Shown here in pieces: positions 24,936-34,585 of a stretch of DNA of 64,000 nucleotides. The position numbers and the translations under genes were made by a program. How positions within the stretch are numbered: the stretch's first letter is position 1; each line of letters starts with the position of its first letter. The notes beneath the pieces were generated by a model, which was not told where the DNA came from, searched no databases, and saw only the letters and a list, made by a program, of their open reading frames with translations. Origin of the DNA: RGIG2041 sp045652745 (GTDB lineage Bacteria; Bacillota; Clostridia; UBA1381; UMGS1253); contig JAZRUW010000001.1 of assembly GCA_045652745.1 (NCBI GenBank), forward strand, positions 124,001-188,000. Reading direction: 5' to 3'.

Positions 24936-26381
24936 TTATTTGAAATTGTTAAAAAAATCGTCTTTTTTTTGAAGAATTTCATCAAATCTTTGAATGTATT
25001 CAATGGGAGATTTGAAATTGTATACACGCTCTATACGGTCGGTTTCAAAATCAACAAATTTACCGGAGGCGCTGCCGCCGAGTGCAAGGATGGATTGTGC
25101 CTCTTCCATGATGTTTACGTTATATAAACTTGCATAACCGGGCTTGGTGTATCCGACATTTTCAAAATTTCCGAGCATATTTTTTTGGCGGTACATATAG
25201 TATGGCTCATAGCCTTTTTCTTGCATGAAATTTTGAGCAAGCGTAAGCATACCATTTACCACGTTTGCATCGGTTAAACTGTAATCCCCAAGTTTTTGAT
25301 GTAGTGCAGAGCCACGCTTTACAGACATGGTGTGCACAGTGATGTTCTCGGGAGAAAGTGCCTCAATGCGCTCAAGCGTGTGTGCAAAATCTGCTTCGCT
25401 TTCCATGGGTAAACCGACAATTAAATCAGTGTTAATATTATTGAACCCAAGAGAACGCGCCATTGTAAAGGCATATACTATATCGTCGGCATTATGGGCA
25501 CGACCAATAGCTGTAAGGGTTTTGTCGTTCATGGTTTGCGGATTAATGCTGATGCGTGTAACACCCCCGTTTTTTAATACAGTCAGTTTTTCGTGGGTGA
25601 TTGTATCCGGTCTTCCTGCCTCTACGCAAAATTCTTTGCAGTTGCGCAAATCGAAATGGATGCGCACTTGCTCAAGTAAAAATTCCAGAGTTTCGGCATC
25701 GAGAGAGGTAGGCGTTCCGCCGCCAAAATATACGCTTTGGATATTTAAATTCTTTTCTTTTACTTTTCGTGCGCTGTATTCAATTTCTTTTGCCAGAAGT
25801 CGTACATAATCCGTCACATATTTTTTTGTGTGTCTTAAATCTGCTGATACAAAAGAACAATACAAGCATCTTGTAGGGCAGAAGGGGATGCCAACATACA
25901 AACCGATATCCCTATCCGTATTTTGCGCAATCAACGGCATTTCATTTTGCGCAACGCGCAGTGCCAATTGTAATTTTTCTTCTTGCGCCCCATACAAGGA
26001 TTTCATGTATTCTATGCACTCGGCTTCGCTTTTGCCTTGTGATAACATTTTGCGAAATGGTTTTGCCGGACGAACACCGGTCATCACCCCCCAAGGCAGT
26101 TGTGACGGTTTGCATTTTTGCGCAGCATTGCGCAGAGACATACCGCTGACAGCTGCACAGATGCGTTTAAATATATGCTTGTCCGATAGTTCGGCTTCCG
26201 TGAAACTATAAGTGCCGGTATAGACATGTCCATTGTAGGTAAGGCATGTATCGACGGTCAGTGTGTTGTCTTGCACACTTGCGGTAGATACAATATCTAC
26301 ATCCTCTTCTTGTTTAAAAAACAGTACAGCGACAAGCCATAAATTATATTCTAAACTGTGCCCTATGGTTTTAATATTCAT
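24936..26381 (-). CDS. hemZ: Coproporphyrinogen dehydrogenase-like radical SAM protein HemZ
   Basis: 481 residues. Radical SAM motif CPTRCLYC in GIPFCPTRCLYCSFVS around residue 172, plus GGGTPT, typical of the HemN/HemW/HemZ group. The N-terminal 160-residue extension (MNIKTIGHSLEYNLWLVAVLFF...AAQKCKPSQLPWGVMTGVRPAK) is specific to HemZ. Formally assigned to oxygen-independent coproporphyrinogen III oxidation; HemZ in many anaerobes may have another role since heme genes are often absent, and none is seen here. I set the start at ATG 26381, overlapping the MBL gene by 11 bases, because AGGATTGGGA lies just upstream and the family N terminus begins there. An ATG at 26471 would extend it inside the neighbour. 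Confidence 0.85.
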   Translation of the reverse strand: MNIKTIGHSLEYNLWLVAVLFFKQEEDVDIVSTASVQDNTLTVDTCLTYNGHVYTGTYSFTEAELSDKHIFKRICAAVSGMSLRNAAQKCKPSQLPWGVMTGVRPAKPFRKMLSQGKSEAECIEYMKSLYGAQEEKLQLALRVAQNEMPLIAQNTDRDIGLYVGIPFCPTRCLYCSFVSADLRHTKKYVTDYVRLLAKEIEYSARKVKEKNLNIQSVYFGGGTPTSLDAETLEFLLEQVRIHFDLRNCKEFCVEAGRPDTITHEKLTVLKNGGVTRISINPQTMNDKTLTAIGRAHNADDIVYAFTMARSLGFNNINTDLIVGLPMESEADFAHTLERIEALSPENITVHTMSVKRGSALHQKLGDYSLTDANVVNGMLTLAQNFMQEKGYEPYYMYRQKNMLGNFENVGYTKPGYASLYNVNIMEEAQSILALGGSASGKFVDFETDRIERVYNFKSPIEYIQRFDEILQKKDDFFNNFK

Positions 26382-27012
26382 ATTCCCAATCCTGCTGTAT
26401 ATATTCATTGTGTTGTTTTTCGTATCCAATAGATGTAGTTCTGCCATGTCCGGGGTAAACTTGTGTATCATCGGGCAGAACGTAGAGTTGACGGCGGATG
26501 GATTCTTTTAAAATATCAAAGTCCCCGCCGGGAAGGTCGCAACGTCCCACATTTCGCAAGAATAGTGTGTCGCCGGAAAACAACATGCCGTCGGTATAAT
26601 AACAAACACTACCGACTGTATGGCCGGGGGTGTAGAGTACTTTAATGTCAATGTCTCCGATATAAAGCGTTTCGTTATCTACGACGGTTTTGCTTGGTTC
26701 TGCGGTCGGGCAGATGCCGTCTGAATATGCAGCGAGATTTACGGTTGGGTCGCAAACTGCATCTTCCTCAAACTGATGAATAATCAGTTGCGCATCCGTT
26801 GCTGAAACAAGAGCATCTACTGCACCGAGATGGTCATAGTGTGCGTGTGTAAGCAGTATGTATTTAAGTGTATAGCCATCCTCTTCTAAAACATCTAAAA
26901 TCTCGGAAGCATCGCAAGGGGCATCGATTACGGCGGCAAGTTTTGTTTTCTCGTCGCCGAGAATGTAACAATTGTTATCCATGTTACCCAAAGATAGCAT
27001 TTTAAAAAACAT
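26371..27012 (-). CDS. MBL-fold metallo-hydrolase (glyoxalase II-like)
   Basis: 213 residues. Metal motif HAHYDH in LLTHAHYDHLGAV, plus GHTVGSVCYY, FSGDTLF and VYPGHGRTTSIGYEK in family order, as in hydroxyacylglutathione hydrolase-like proteins of Firmicutes. Cytosolic thioester or related hydrolase; substrate unknown. Start ATG at 27012 with AAAGGA upstream, 13 bases after relA. The same relA-MBL-hemZ order occurs in other Clostridia. Confidence 0.9.
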   Translation of the reverse strand: MFFKMLSLGNMDNNCYILGDEKTKLAAVIDAPCDASEILDVLEEDGYTLKYILLTHAHYDHLGAVDALVSATDAQLIIHQFEEDAVCDPTVNLAAYSDGICPTAEPSKTVVDNETLYIGDIDIKVLYTPGHTVGSVCYYTDGMLFSGDTLFLRNVGRCDLPGGDFDILKESIRRQLYVLPDDTQVYPGHGRTTSIGYEKQHNEYIQQDWEYEY

Positions 27013-27025
27013 GGTGATATCCTTT

Positions 27026-29233
27026 CTATTGTGTATTTCTGGTGATTTCATATACGCCCTGTATCGAGCGCATACGTTTTGTGATAATATCCAACTGTCC
27101 GGTATTGCTGATTTCTGCCGTAAGCGTTATGATGGCAATGTTGCCTTTTGTGGTGCGTGCGCTGAAAGAACGCATAGGAATTTTCAAATCCATCATGTTG
27201 CTTGTGATTTCTGCCAATAGACCGGTGCGGTCATCTGCTTCTATTTGTAAATCTACGAGATAGGATGCGTTTTTCGTTTCTTCCCAGGATACGTTGATTA
27301 AGCGTCCTAAATCCTCTTCGCTCAGTGCAGTCATGGACATGTTCGGGCAATCGCGCCTGTGCACGGAAACGCCGCGTCCTTTCGTGATGAAACCGATGAC
27401 ATCGTCACCCGGAACCGGGTTGCAACAACGGGAAAGACGCACAAGACAGTTGTCAATGCCGTGCACAATAATGCCGTTGGAGGCTTTTGTTTTATGTGGG
27501 GATGGTGTTGCGGTAATCGCTTCTATATCCAGTGCGGTTAGATCTTGTGCATTTTCTGTCTTTGCGATTTTTAAATATTCATCGCGGAGACGTACAACAA
27601 TTTTTTGCGCAGTAAGACCGCCATATCCGATAGATGCGTATAAATCGTCTAAATTATTTAAGTTGTATCTTTTTAAAATTGGGTCAATCCACTCTTGGCG
27701 GAACAACTGACCAAAGGAGAGGGAATGACGCTTTAATTCTTTGTCAATTAAGTCTTTGCCGCGTAGGATGTTTTCATCTCTACGCTCTTTCTTAAACCAT
27801 TGGTTAATTTTGTTTCTTGCTTGTGATGTTTTTACGATTTTCAGCCAATCGCGGCTTGGGCCGTATACAGAAGACGATGTCAGGATTTCAATAATATCGC
27901 CGTTTTGTAAAACAGTATCAATTGGTACAATTTTACTATTCACGCGCGCACCCATCATCTTGTAACCAATAGCGGAGTGAATGGCAAACGCAAAATCTAT
28001 CGGTGTGGCACCGGCAGGAAGATTAATGACATCGCCTTGTGGTGTGAAGACAAAAACCTCATCGGCAAACATATCGATTTTGAGCGTGCGCATGAATTCG
28101 TCTTCGTCCATTGTATCCTTTTGAATTTCCAAAAGTTGACGCACCCAAGCAAACTTCGCATCAGAATCTGTTGGGCCACTGATGCCTTCCTTGTATTTCC
28201 AATGCGCTGCAACACCTTTTTCGGCGACACTGTGCATTTCCCAAGTGCGAATTTGTATTTCAAGAGGACTGCCGTTCGGTCCGATAACGGTTGTGTGCAG
28301 AGATTGATACATATTCGGCTTCGGCATGGCAATGTAATCTTTAAAACGCATCGGAATCGGACTGAATTGCTCGTGGACCATGCCCAGAACAGTATAACAG
28401 TCGCTGACAGTGTCAACTATAATGCGTACGGCAAACAGATCATAAATTTCATCAAGAGACTTTTGTTGAGTGTACATCTTACGATATATGCTGTAAAAAT
28501 GCTTCGCTCTGCCGTTGATTTGACCTTTGATGCCGAGCCCTTTGAGCTTGTCTTCGAGTGACTGCATGACATCGCTGATGTACTCATCACGTTCGATTTT
28601 CTTTTGTTTGATGCTTTCTGTGATTTCTTGATAGGCAACAGGATCTAAATACTTAAGTGCCAGATCTTCAAGTTCGCCTTTCACGGTTGCAATACCGAGC
28701 CTGTGTGCTAAGGGAGCGAATACCTCCATGGTTTCACGTGCTTTTTCACGCTGCTTTTCAGGGGGCATGCTTTTGAGTGTACGCATATTGTGCAAGCGGT
28801 CGGCAAGCTTTATTAAAATTACACGGATATCCTTCGCCATAGCCAACAGCATTTTGCGTAAGTTTTCGATTTGTTGTTCTTCTTTGCTAGTGAAATTAAT
28901 TTTGCCGAGTTTGGTTACGCCGTCAACCAGAGCAGCCACATCTGCACCGAATTTTTCTTCTATTTCTTCTAAAGTAACCTTTGTGTCTTCGACAACATCG
29001 TGTAAAAGAGCAGCAGTGATGGATTGCAAATCCATTTCGAGTTCGGCTAAAATAATAGCAACGTGGAGAGGATGATGAATATAGGGTTCACCTGAAATTC
29101 TGAACTGCCCATTGTGTGCGTCGTTTGCGTAGGTATATGCCTCCAAGACGGATTTTATATCGGCCGTTGGATTGTAACTTTTGATTTCATTCATTAAGTT
29201 GTCTAAAATGACCTTTGTGTCCGTGATGGTCAT
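27026..29233 (-). CDS. relA: Bifunctional (p)ppGpp synthetase/hydrolase (RelA/SpoT family)
   Basis: 735 residues, full-length RSH enzyme. HD hydrolase domain (about 30-180) with YIHHPLHVAIILAELEMD and LLHDVVEDT. Synthetase domain (about 220-340) with VNSK-type and YQSLHTTVIGPNGSPLEIQIRTWEMH regions. TGS domain about 390-450 (VFVFTPQGDVINLPAGATPIDFAFAIHSAIG), zinc-finger/RIS region with RCCNPVPGDDVIGFITKGRGVSVHRRDCPN, and a C-terminal ACT domain. Makes and degrades the stringent-response alarmone. Second gene of the recJ operon. Confidence 0.97.
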   Translation of the reverse strand: MTITDTKVILDNLMNEIKSYNPTADIKSVLEAYTYANDAHNGQFRISGEPYIHHPLHVAIILAELEMDLQSITAALLHDVVEDTKVTLEEIEEKFGADVAALVDGVTKLGKINFTSKEEQQIENLRKMLLAMAKDIRVILIKLADRLHNMRTLKSMPPEKQREKARETMEVFAPLAHRLGIATVKGELEDLALKYLDPVAYQEITESIKQKKIERDEYISDVMQSLEDKLKGLGIKGQINGRAKHFYSIYRKMYTQQKSLDEIYDLFAVRIIVDTVSDCYTVLGMVHEQFSPIPMRFKDYIAMPKPNMYQSLHTTVIGPNGSPLEIQIRTWEMHSVAEKGVAAHWKYKEGISGPTDSDAKFAWVRQLLEIQKDTMDEDEFMRTLKIDMFADEVFVFTPQGDVINLPAGATPIDFAFAIHSAIGYKMMGARVNSKIVPIDTVLQNGDIIEILTSSSVYGPSRDWLKIVKTSQARNKINQWFKKERRDENILRGKDLIDKELKRHSLSFGQLFRQEWIDPILKRYNLNNLDDLYASIGYGGLTAQKIVVRLRDEYLKIAKTENAQDLTALDIEAITATPSPHKTKASNGIIVHGIDNCLVRLSRCCNPVPGDDVIGFITKGRGVSVHRRDCPNMSMTALSEEDLGRLINVSWEETKNASYLVDLQIEADDRTGLLAEITSNMMDLKIPMRSFSARTTKGNIAIITLTAEISNTGQLDIITKRMRSIQGVYEITRNTQ

Positions 29234-29262
29234 GAAGCAACATCCTTTCGATGGAACTGTTG

Positions 29263-30969
29263 TTATTTTACCGCTTGGCGAACATCTTTTAAAATAAGTT
29301 GCAATTGTTTGTTGCCACGAAAAATGTTAGTGTCGATGGTAAAGGCGAGATCCAGACTAGCGCCGATTTTAAAATTTTCTGCTACCTCCGACATGTTGAA
29401 GCCTACAAATTCAGCGTGTCTTCCTGCTTTGGATACTGAAATTTTGCAATGTTTTCCGTTGCCGATTTGACGTACAGACTGCAAAGTTGTGTTCATCACG
29501 GCAAAGACCGGCTGCGCGTTTCCCATGCCGAACGGCTCTAAAATGCTCAATATTTCTGCGTTTTGGAGTGTTAAATCTCCAAGCTGCAGTACAGCATCAA
29601 TATTAATATACGGCACGAGTGTATCTTCAGTCATTACTTCGTTGGCATATGCATTAATTTGTTTGTCAAATTCATCAATGCTGTCCGCAGAAAGACCGAG
29701 GCCGGCTGCCAGTTCGTGTCCGCCAAATTTCAAAAGCGTGTCACTGCAATGGGTAAGTGCGTCAAAAATATTAAAGCCTTTTACACTTCGTCCTGAGCCC
29801 TTGCCGAGTTTGTCCGAAAGTGAAATCAAAATGGTCGGCTTATAGAATTTATCTGTAATTCTGGATGCTACAATACCGATGACGCCATGATGCCAGTCTT
29901 CCTTTGCAAGCACGAAAACTTTCTTTTCTTCCGGTTTGTCCATAGCTGAAATCATGTCGAGTGCGTCTTTTAAGATTTCCATTTCTGTCTGCTGACGTTG
30001 GTGATTTTCATCATCCAATTGCACTGCGATTTCCTGCGCTCTTTCCCGTGAGTCTGTAACAAGCAGCTCAACTGCGAGAGTGGCGCTGCCTACGCGACCT
30101 GCGGCATTGATGCGGGGAGCAATGGTGAAACTGATATTTCCGGCCGTCAATGGTTTGTCTGTTATGCCGGCAACCTGAAAAAGAGATTGAATACCGATAT
30201 TGTCTGTCTGTTGCAGCTTTTTTAAACCATGCGAAACGAAAAGTCTATTTTCGCCTGTTAGGCTAACAACATCGGCAATGGTACCAATCGCAACGATATC
30301 AATAAATGCATCGAAATATTCACTTGTATTCAGACCCAGCTCCAACACAATCGCTAAGATAAACTTAAATGCTACACCGACGCCGGCTAACTCTTTGAAC
30401 GGATAAGTACAGTCGGGTTGTTTGGGGTTGATTACAGCTAATGCACGCGGAATTTCCACTTTGCATGTATGGTGGTCTGTTATAATAATATCCAGACCAA
30501 TCGTTTTAGCAAATTCCACCTCGCCGACGGCTGTAATACCGCAGTCGACGGTAATCATCAGTGTTGCCCCGTCTTTGCGGATTTTTTGCAATGCAAGTAT
30601 ATTGATTCCGTAGCCTTCGTCCACGCGATTAGGAATATAATAACTGACATTTAAGCCGAGTCCTTTTAGGAATTTGTATACAATAGCTGATGAGGTGATA
30701 CCATCTACATCATAATCGCCGTAGATAACAACGGTTTCATTTGTTTCTAAAGCTTGCTTAATACGGGCTGCAGCTTTTTGAGCATCCTTGAGTAAAAAGG
30801 GATGATGGATGCCGCTCTTGGTTTTGGATAAAAATTGTTTTGCGCTTTCCGATTCGTTAATGTTTCTGTTTGCCAGTATGGAAGCGACAACTGTCGGGAT
30901 ATGTAACTGCTCCGCGAGTGTTTGTGCATCCTGCGGACACTTTAAAAAATTCCATTTTTTTTGTGTCAT
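29263..30969 (-). CDS. recJ: Single-stranded-DNA-specific exonuclease RecJ
   Basis: 568 residues, similar in length to Escherichia coli RecJ and shorter than Bacillus RecJ (no long C-terminal extension). DHH motifs: VVIYGDYDVDGITSSAIVYKFL, MITVDCGITAVGE, IIITDHHTCK. The DHHA1 part contains GHELAAGLGLS. Degrades single-stranded DNA 5' to 3' in recombination and mismatch repair. Start has CGGAGGC upstream. First gene of the minus-strand operon recJ-relA-MBL-hemZ. Confidence 0.95.
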   Translation of the reverse strand: MTQKKWNFLKCPQDAQTLAEQLHIPTVVASILANRNINESESAKQFLSKTKSGIHHPFLLKDAQKAAARIKQALETNETVVIYGDYDVDGITSSAIVYKFLKGLGLNVSYYIPNRVDEGYGINILALQKIRKDGATLMITVDCGITAVGEVEFAKTIGLDIIITDHHTCKVEIPRALAVINPKQPDCTYPFKELAGVGVAFKFILAIVLELGLNTSEYFDAFIDIVAIGTIADVVSLTGENRLFVSHGLKKLQQTDNIGIQSLFQVAGITDKPLTAGNISFTIAPRINAAGRVGSATLAVELLVTDSRERAQEIAVQLDDENHQRQQTEMEILKDALDMISAMDKPEEKKVFVLAKEDWHHGVIGIVASRITDKFYKPTILISLSDKLGKGSGRSVKGFNIFDALTHCSDTLLKFGGHELAAGLGLSADSIDEFDKQINAYANEVMTEDTLVPYINIDAVLQLGDLTLQNAEILSILEPFGMGNAQPVFAVMNTTLQSVRQIGNGKHCKISVSKAGRHAEFVGFNMSEVAENFKIGASLDLAFTIDTNIFRGNKQLQLILKDVRQAVK

Positions 30970-31007
30970 GTGTGCCTCCGATAAGTAATTCTAAAAATAT
31001 AATCTAT

Positions 31008-31036
31008 ATTATAACAGAAAACTATGCTTATTTCAA
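31008..31036 (-). promoter_or_regulatory. Promoter of the recJ-relA-MBL-hemZ operon
   Basis: Read on the minus strand: TTGAAA (31036-31031), 17-bp spacer, TATAAT (31013-31008) with an extended TGT just upstream of the -10 box, 39 bases before the recJ start. Confidence 0.78.
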
Positions 31037-31072
31037 CATATTTTTATTCGCTTCTTGTTGTGTTATTTTTTC

Positions 31073-31101
31073 TTGCAATCTGGGTAAAAATATAGTATAA
31101 T
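31073..31101 (+). promoter_or_regulatory. Sigma-A promoter of the RpiR regulator operon
   Basis: TTGCAA (31073-31078), 17-bp spacer, TATAAT (31096-31101). The 14 bases ending in the -10 box (AAATATAGTATAAT) are identical to those in the eda promoter at 56208-56221. Confidence 0.78.
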
Positions 31102-31131
31102 ATTTATAATTATGTAAATGTGAGGTGTCCG

Positions 31132-32013
31132 ATGGTGTCGCCAAATGAAAATGTATTAAATTTAATTCAAGGCAGGATGCATGAATTCAGCAAAAGCCAT
31201 AAAAAAATCGGTGCGTATATCTTGGAGCATTTTGATAAGGCACCATTTGTAACGGCTGCTAAACTCGGACAACTTGTCGGAGTAAGTGAATCTACGGTTG
31301 TGCGTTTTGCTTCCGAACTTGGTTATGGGGGATACCCGGAAATGCAAAAGGCCATCGGTGCATCTATGCGTAAGAAACTAACTGCATCACAACGTGTTAG
31401 CGTAACGAGCGGGCGCGTGGAAAATAATGATGTCCTTGCGTATGTGTTGGCATCGGATATGAATAACATTCGCAGTTCGTTAGAACAAATCAATCGTGCG
31501 GATTTTGAGCAGATTGTAGAAGCGATTGTTCGTGCCAAAAGCATCTACATACTTGGTGTGCGTTCGTCGGCATCTTTGGCTTCGTTTTTTGGGTTTTATC
31601 TGAATTTAATTTCGCCCAACGTGCATAATGTACGCGCAGGTACTTCGAGTGAGTTGTTTGAAGAAATTATGCGCATTGATAAAGAGGATGTGTTTATAGG
31701 CATCAGTTTCCCGCGTTATTCTAAGCGCACGCTTAAGGCTATCGACTATGCAAAAAACTGCGGCGCTACCGTTATCGGTATTACGGACAGTCCGTCTTCG
31801 CCGCTTGCTGGCGCAGCGGATTTGTGCTTGGAGGCTTGTAGCGATATGGCGTCGTTTGTCGATTCTCTTGTCGCTCCATTGAGCGTTATTAACGCGCTTT
31901 TGGTTGCCATTAGTATGAGAAGACAGGAAGAAACCATGAAAACACTTGATCGTCTTGAAAAGATTTGGGATGAGTACGACGTATATGAAAAGTTTGAAAC
32001 GGAAGGCAAATAA
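31132..32013 (+). CDS. MurR/RpiR family transcriptional regulator
   Basis: 293 residues. N-terminal RpiR helix-turn-helix (about 1-78): SHKKIGAYILEHFDKAPFVTAAKLGQ, VGVSESTVVRFASELGYGGYPEMQ. C-terminal SIS domain (about 120-260): AKSIYILGVRSSASLASFFGFYLNLI, DVFIGISFPRYSKRTLKAIDYAKNCGATVIGITDSPSSPLA. Such regulators sense phosphosugars and control sugar catabolism or cell wall recycling. No sugar gene is adjacent. The start is ATG 31132 or GTG 31135; the site GAGGTG is only four bases before the former. Confidence 0.9.
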   Translation: MVSPNENVLNLIQGRMHEFSKSHKKIGAYILEHFDKAPFVTAAKLGQLVGVSESTVVRFASELGYGGYPEMQKAIGASMRKKLTASQRVSVTSGRVENNDVLAYVLASDMNNIRSSLEQINRADFEQIVEAIVRAKSIYILGVRSSASLASFFGFYLNLISPNVHNVRAGTSSELFEEIMRIDKEDVFIGISFPRYSKRTLKAIDYAKNCGATVIGITDSPSSPLAGAADLCLEACSDMASFVDSLVAPLSVINALLVAISMRRQEETMKTLDRLEKIWDEYDVYEKFETEGK

Positions 32014-32015
32014 TT

Positions 32016-33239
32016 ATGGCAAAAACTATAGTCATTGGCGGCGGCCCTGCGGGCTTGCTCGCAGCCGGTCGTCTGAATGTGCGCGGTAAAGATACGCTAC
32101 TGATTGAAAAAAATCCGATGCTTGGCAAGAAACTGCGCATTACAGGCAAGGGCAGATGTAACATTACCAATGCCTGTGATGTTTCGGAAATTTTCGAAAA
32201 TATACCGCATAATGCGAGTTTTATGTACAGTGCAATCTACTCTTTTACAAATCAGGATTTGGTTGCACTATTTGAGAGTTTGGGGTTGGAAACAAAAGTA
32301 GAGCGTGGAATGCGTGTGTTTCCCAAAAGTGATTCAGCGCATGATGTTGCCAAGGCTTTAGAGCGTTATGCACTAGGTAAACATGTTCGGCTGATGCGTG
32401 GCGAAGTAAAATCACTGGACATTTGTAATGGTTCGGTTTGCGGTGTGGTCTTAACGGATGGCAGAAAAATAGAATGTGACAGTGTCATAGTTGCTACAGG
32501 CGGCGCGTCTTATCCGCTTACAGGATCTACCGGAGATGGTTATCGCTTTGCCGAAGCAGCAGGACACAATGTGTGTACGCCGACGGCGTCTCTTGTACCT
32601 TTGGTAATTAAAGAAAAATGGGTAAAAGATTTGATGGGTGTTTCGCTAAAAAATATTGCAATTGCCATTAAAGATAAAAATGGAAAGCGTATTTATGATG
32701 ATTTTGGAGAGATGCTTTTTACACATTTTGGGGTATCTGGACCTGTGATATTATCAGCCAGCGCGCATATGCGTGCGCCGGAAAATGAGGGTTATAGTCT
32801 GCATATTGACTTAAAACCTGCGTTGACGTCACAGCAACTCGACACGCGAATTTTGCGTGATTTTTCGAAGATACAAAATAAACATCTTGTTAATGCACTT
32901 GATGCTCTGTTGCCCAAAAAAATGATTGAACCGATTATAAAGATTGCCGGCTTGGATCCGCACAAAAGCGTCAACCAAATCAGTAAGTCGGAACGTTTAA
33001 AACTTGTTGAGACATTGAAGAATTTTTCGCTGCATGTACACAGTTTTCGCCCGATTTCTGAGGCAATTATTACCTCGGGCGGTGTGGATGTAAAGCAAAT
33101 TAATCCGTCTACGATGGAATCGAAACTGGTTTCTGGGCTTTATTTTGCAGGTGAAGTGATTGATGTGGACGCCTATACGGGCGGTTTTAATTTACAAATT
33201 GCGTTTTCTACCGGTTATCTTGCAGGTGAAAATGCATAG
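32016..33239 (+). CDS. NAD(P)/FAD-dependent oxidoreductase of the HI0933 family
   Basis: 407 residues. FAD-binding N terminus IVIGGGPAGLLAAGRLNVRGKDTLLIEKN, then LGKKLRITGKGRCNITNACD, the HI0933-like signature, ATGGASYPLTGSTGDGY, and the C-terminal ITSGGVDVKQINPSTMESKLVSGLYFAGEVIDVDAYTGGFNLQIAFSTG. The family includes BaiN-like flavoproteins, but most members have unknown substrates. In Clostridia it commonly precedes cmk-plsC-ispH/S1, as here. Starts two bases after the RpiR stop. Confidence 0.92.
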   Translation: MAKTIVIGGGPAGLLAAGRLNVRGKDTLLIEKNPMLGKKLRITGKGRCNITNACDVSEIFENIPHNASFMYSAIYSFTNQDLVALFESLGLETKVERGMRVFPKSDSAHDVAKALERYALGKHVRLMRGEVKSLDICNGSVCGVVLTDGRKIECDSVIVATGGASYPLTGSTGDGYRFAEAAGHNVCTPTASLVPLVIKEKWVKDLMGVSLKNIAIAIKDKNGKRIYDDFGEMLFTHFGVSGPVILSASAHMRAPENEGYSLHIDLKPALTSQQLDTRILRDFSKIQNKHLVNALDALLPKKMIEPIIKIAGLDPHKSVNQISKSERLKLVETLKNFSLHVHSFRPISEAIITSGGVDVKQINPSTMESKLVSGLYFAGEVIDVDAYTGGFNLQIAFSTGYLAGENA

Positions 33240-33250
33240 GAGGAAAAATT

Positions 33251-33925
33251 ATGAAAACATTTTCTGTTGCGATTGACGGACCTGCCGGTGCGGGGAAAAG
33301 TACGATTGCGAAGGCGGCAGCTGCAAAACTGCAATTTATCTATGTGGATACGGGAGCAATGTATCGCGCCGTTGCGCTTTATGCAATTCGAAATAATTTG
33401 CCGTTTGACAATCAGGATGCGCATTTAGAGAAGGCACTTGAAAATATTGAAATTACGATTGAATATGTAGACGGTGCGCAGCATGTGTTTTTAAACGGCG
33501 AGGATGTCAGCGGATTGATTCGTACACCTGAGGTCAGCGCAGGGGCTTCCGCAGTCGCAACTGTGCAGCCTGTTCGCGTTAAACTTGTAGAACTCCAACG
33601 CAAATTGGCGGAGGGTAAGAACGTAATCATGGATGGCAGAGATATCGGCACATTTGTGTTGCCGAATGCGGATTTAAAAATCTATCTGACTGCCAGTGCA
33701 GATGCACGTGCGTTAAGACGTTATAAAGAACTTTTGGAAAAAGGCGAGCAAGTGGAATTGGAACAGATTAAAACGGATATCATTGCACGCGATAAAAATG
33801 ATTCAGAAAGAGAGTTTTCTCCGCTTCGTCAAGCCGAAGATGCGGTTTTGGTGGATAATTCGGATATGGATGCGCAGCAGACGGTGGATTGTTTGCTTAC
33901 GCTGATAGAGGAGAGGATAAAATAA
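33251..33925 (+). CDS. cmk: Cytidylate kinase
   Basis: 224 residues. P-loop AIDGPAGAGKSTIAKAAA at the N terminus, TGAMYRAVAL, MDGRDIGTFVLPNADLKIYLTAS, and DSEREFSPLRQAEDAVLVD. Phosphorylates CMP and dCMP with ATP. Perfect AGGAGG site. Ends overlapping plsC (TAATG). Confidence 0.96.
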   Translation: MKTFSVAIDGPAGAGKSTIAKAAAAKLQFIYVDTGAMYRAVALYAIRNNLPFDNQDAHLEKALENIEITIEYVDGAQHVFLNGEDVSGLIRTPEVSAGASAVATVQPVRVKLVELQRKLAEGKNVIMDGRDIGTFVLPNADLKIYLTASADARALRRYKELLEKGEQVELEQIKTDIIARDKNDSEREFSPLRQAEDAVLVDNSDMDAQQTVDCLLTLIEERIK

Positions 33926-34530
33926 TGCTGTACAGGATTGCAATCAGACTTTTGCGCGCACTATTATATTTTATTATGCCGATACGTATTATCGGAAGAG
34001 AAAAACTTATTTATAACAAAGGCGTTTTAATGGCGGCAAACCATCAAAGTTTTTGGGACCCGATTTTTATTGCAATGGTTTATAAAGAACCAATGTATTT
34101 CATGGCGAAAAAGGAATTGTTTAAGTTTAAACCGTTCGGTGCACTTTTGTCAGCGCTCGGGGCATTTCCTGTGGAGCGAGGACATGCGGACTTGAAGGCA
34201 GTAAAAAAGGCGCTCGGGATTTTAAAAGGCGAAAAAACGCTATTGCTGTTTCCGGAGGGTACGCGCGTACAAACGGGTGAACAAGCGGATGTTAAGCATG
34301 GTGTAGCAATGTTTGCGCTTAAAACCGCATCGCCGATTCAGCCTATTGCGCTTTTTGGTGGGTTTAAACCGTTTTGCCGTACATATGTAGTCATCGGTGA
34401 TCCGATTTATTATGATGAATACTTTGATAAGAAAATCGATAACGAGATACTTACGGCTGTAAGTGATGATGTGATTTATCAAATACGAAAAATCGCTGAA
34501 GATACAAAAAAAGGTCTTGCAAAAATTTGA
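33925..34530 (+). CDS. plsC: 1-acyl-sn-glycerol-3-phosphate acyltransferase
   Basis: 201 residues. Acyltransferase motif NHQSFWDPIF (H-X4-D) near residue 43, then FPVERG and FPEGTR (phosphate binding). One hydrophobic N-terminal helix. Acylates lysophosphatidic acid to phosphatidic acid at the membrane. ATG 33925 shares its first base with the cmk stop and has GAGAGGAT upstream. Confidence 0.93.
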   Translation: MLYRIAIRLLRALLYFIMPIRIIGREKLIYNKGVLMAANHQSFWDPIFIAMVYKEPMYFMAKKELFKFKPFGALLSALGAFPVERGHADLKAVKKALGILKGEKTLLLFPEGTRVQTGEQADVKHGVAMFALKTASPIQPIALFGGFKPFCRTYVVIGDPIYYDEYFDKKIDNEILTAVSDDVIYQIRKIAEDTKKGLAKI

Positions 34531-34568
34531 ATTTTGCGTTAAAATAGTCTTTGTGGTTTAAAATGAAT

Positions 34569-34585
34569 GAGAGGTTGCAAACTTG
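34569..34585 (+). promoter_or_regulatory. Ribosome binding site favouring a TTG start for ispH/S1
   Basis: AGAGG (34570-34574) lies eight bases before TTG 34583, an optimal distance, and 14 before ATG 34589. The rare start codon may limit translation. Confidence 0.55.

Noticed and set aside
27977..28561. 194-codon plus-strand frame inside relA
   Set aside because: Shadow of the well-supported relA on the other strand; no ribosome binding site or family pattern.
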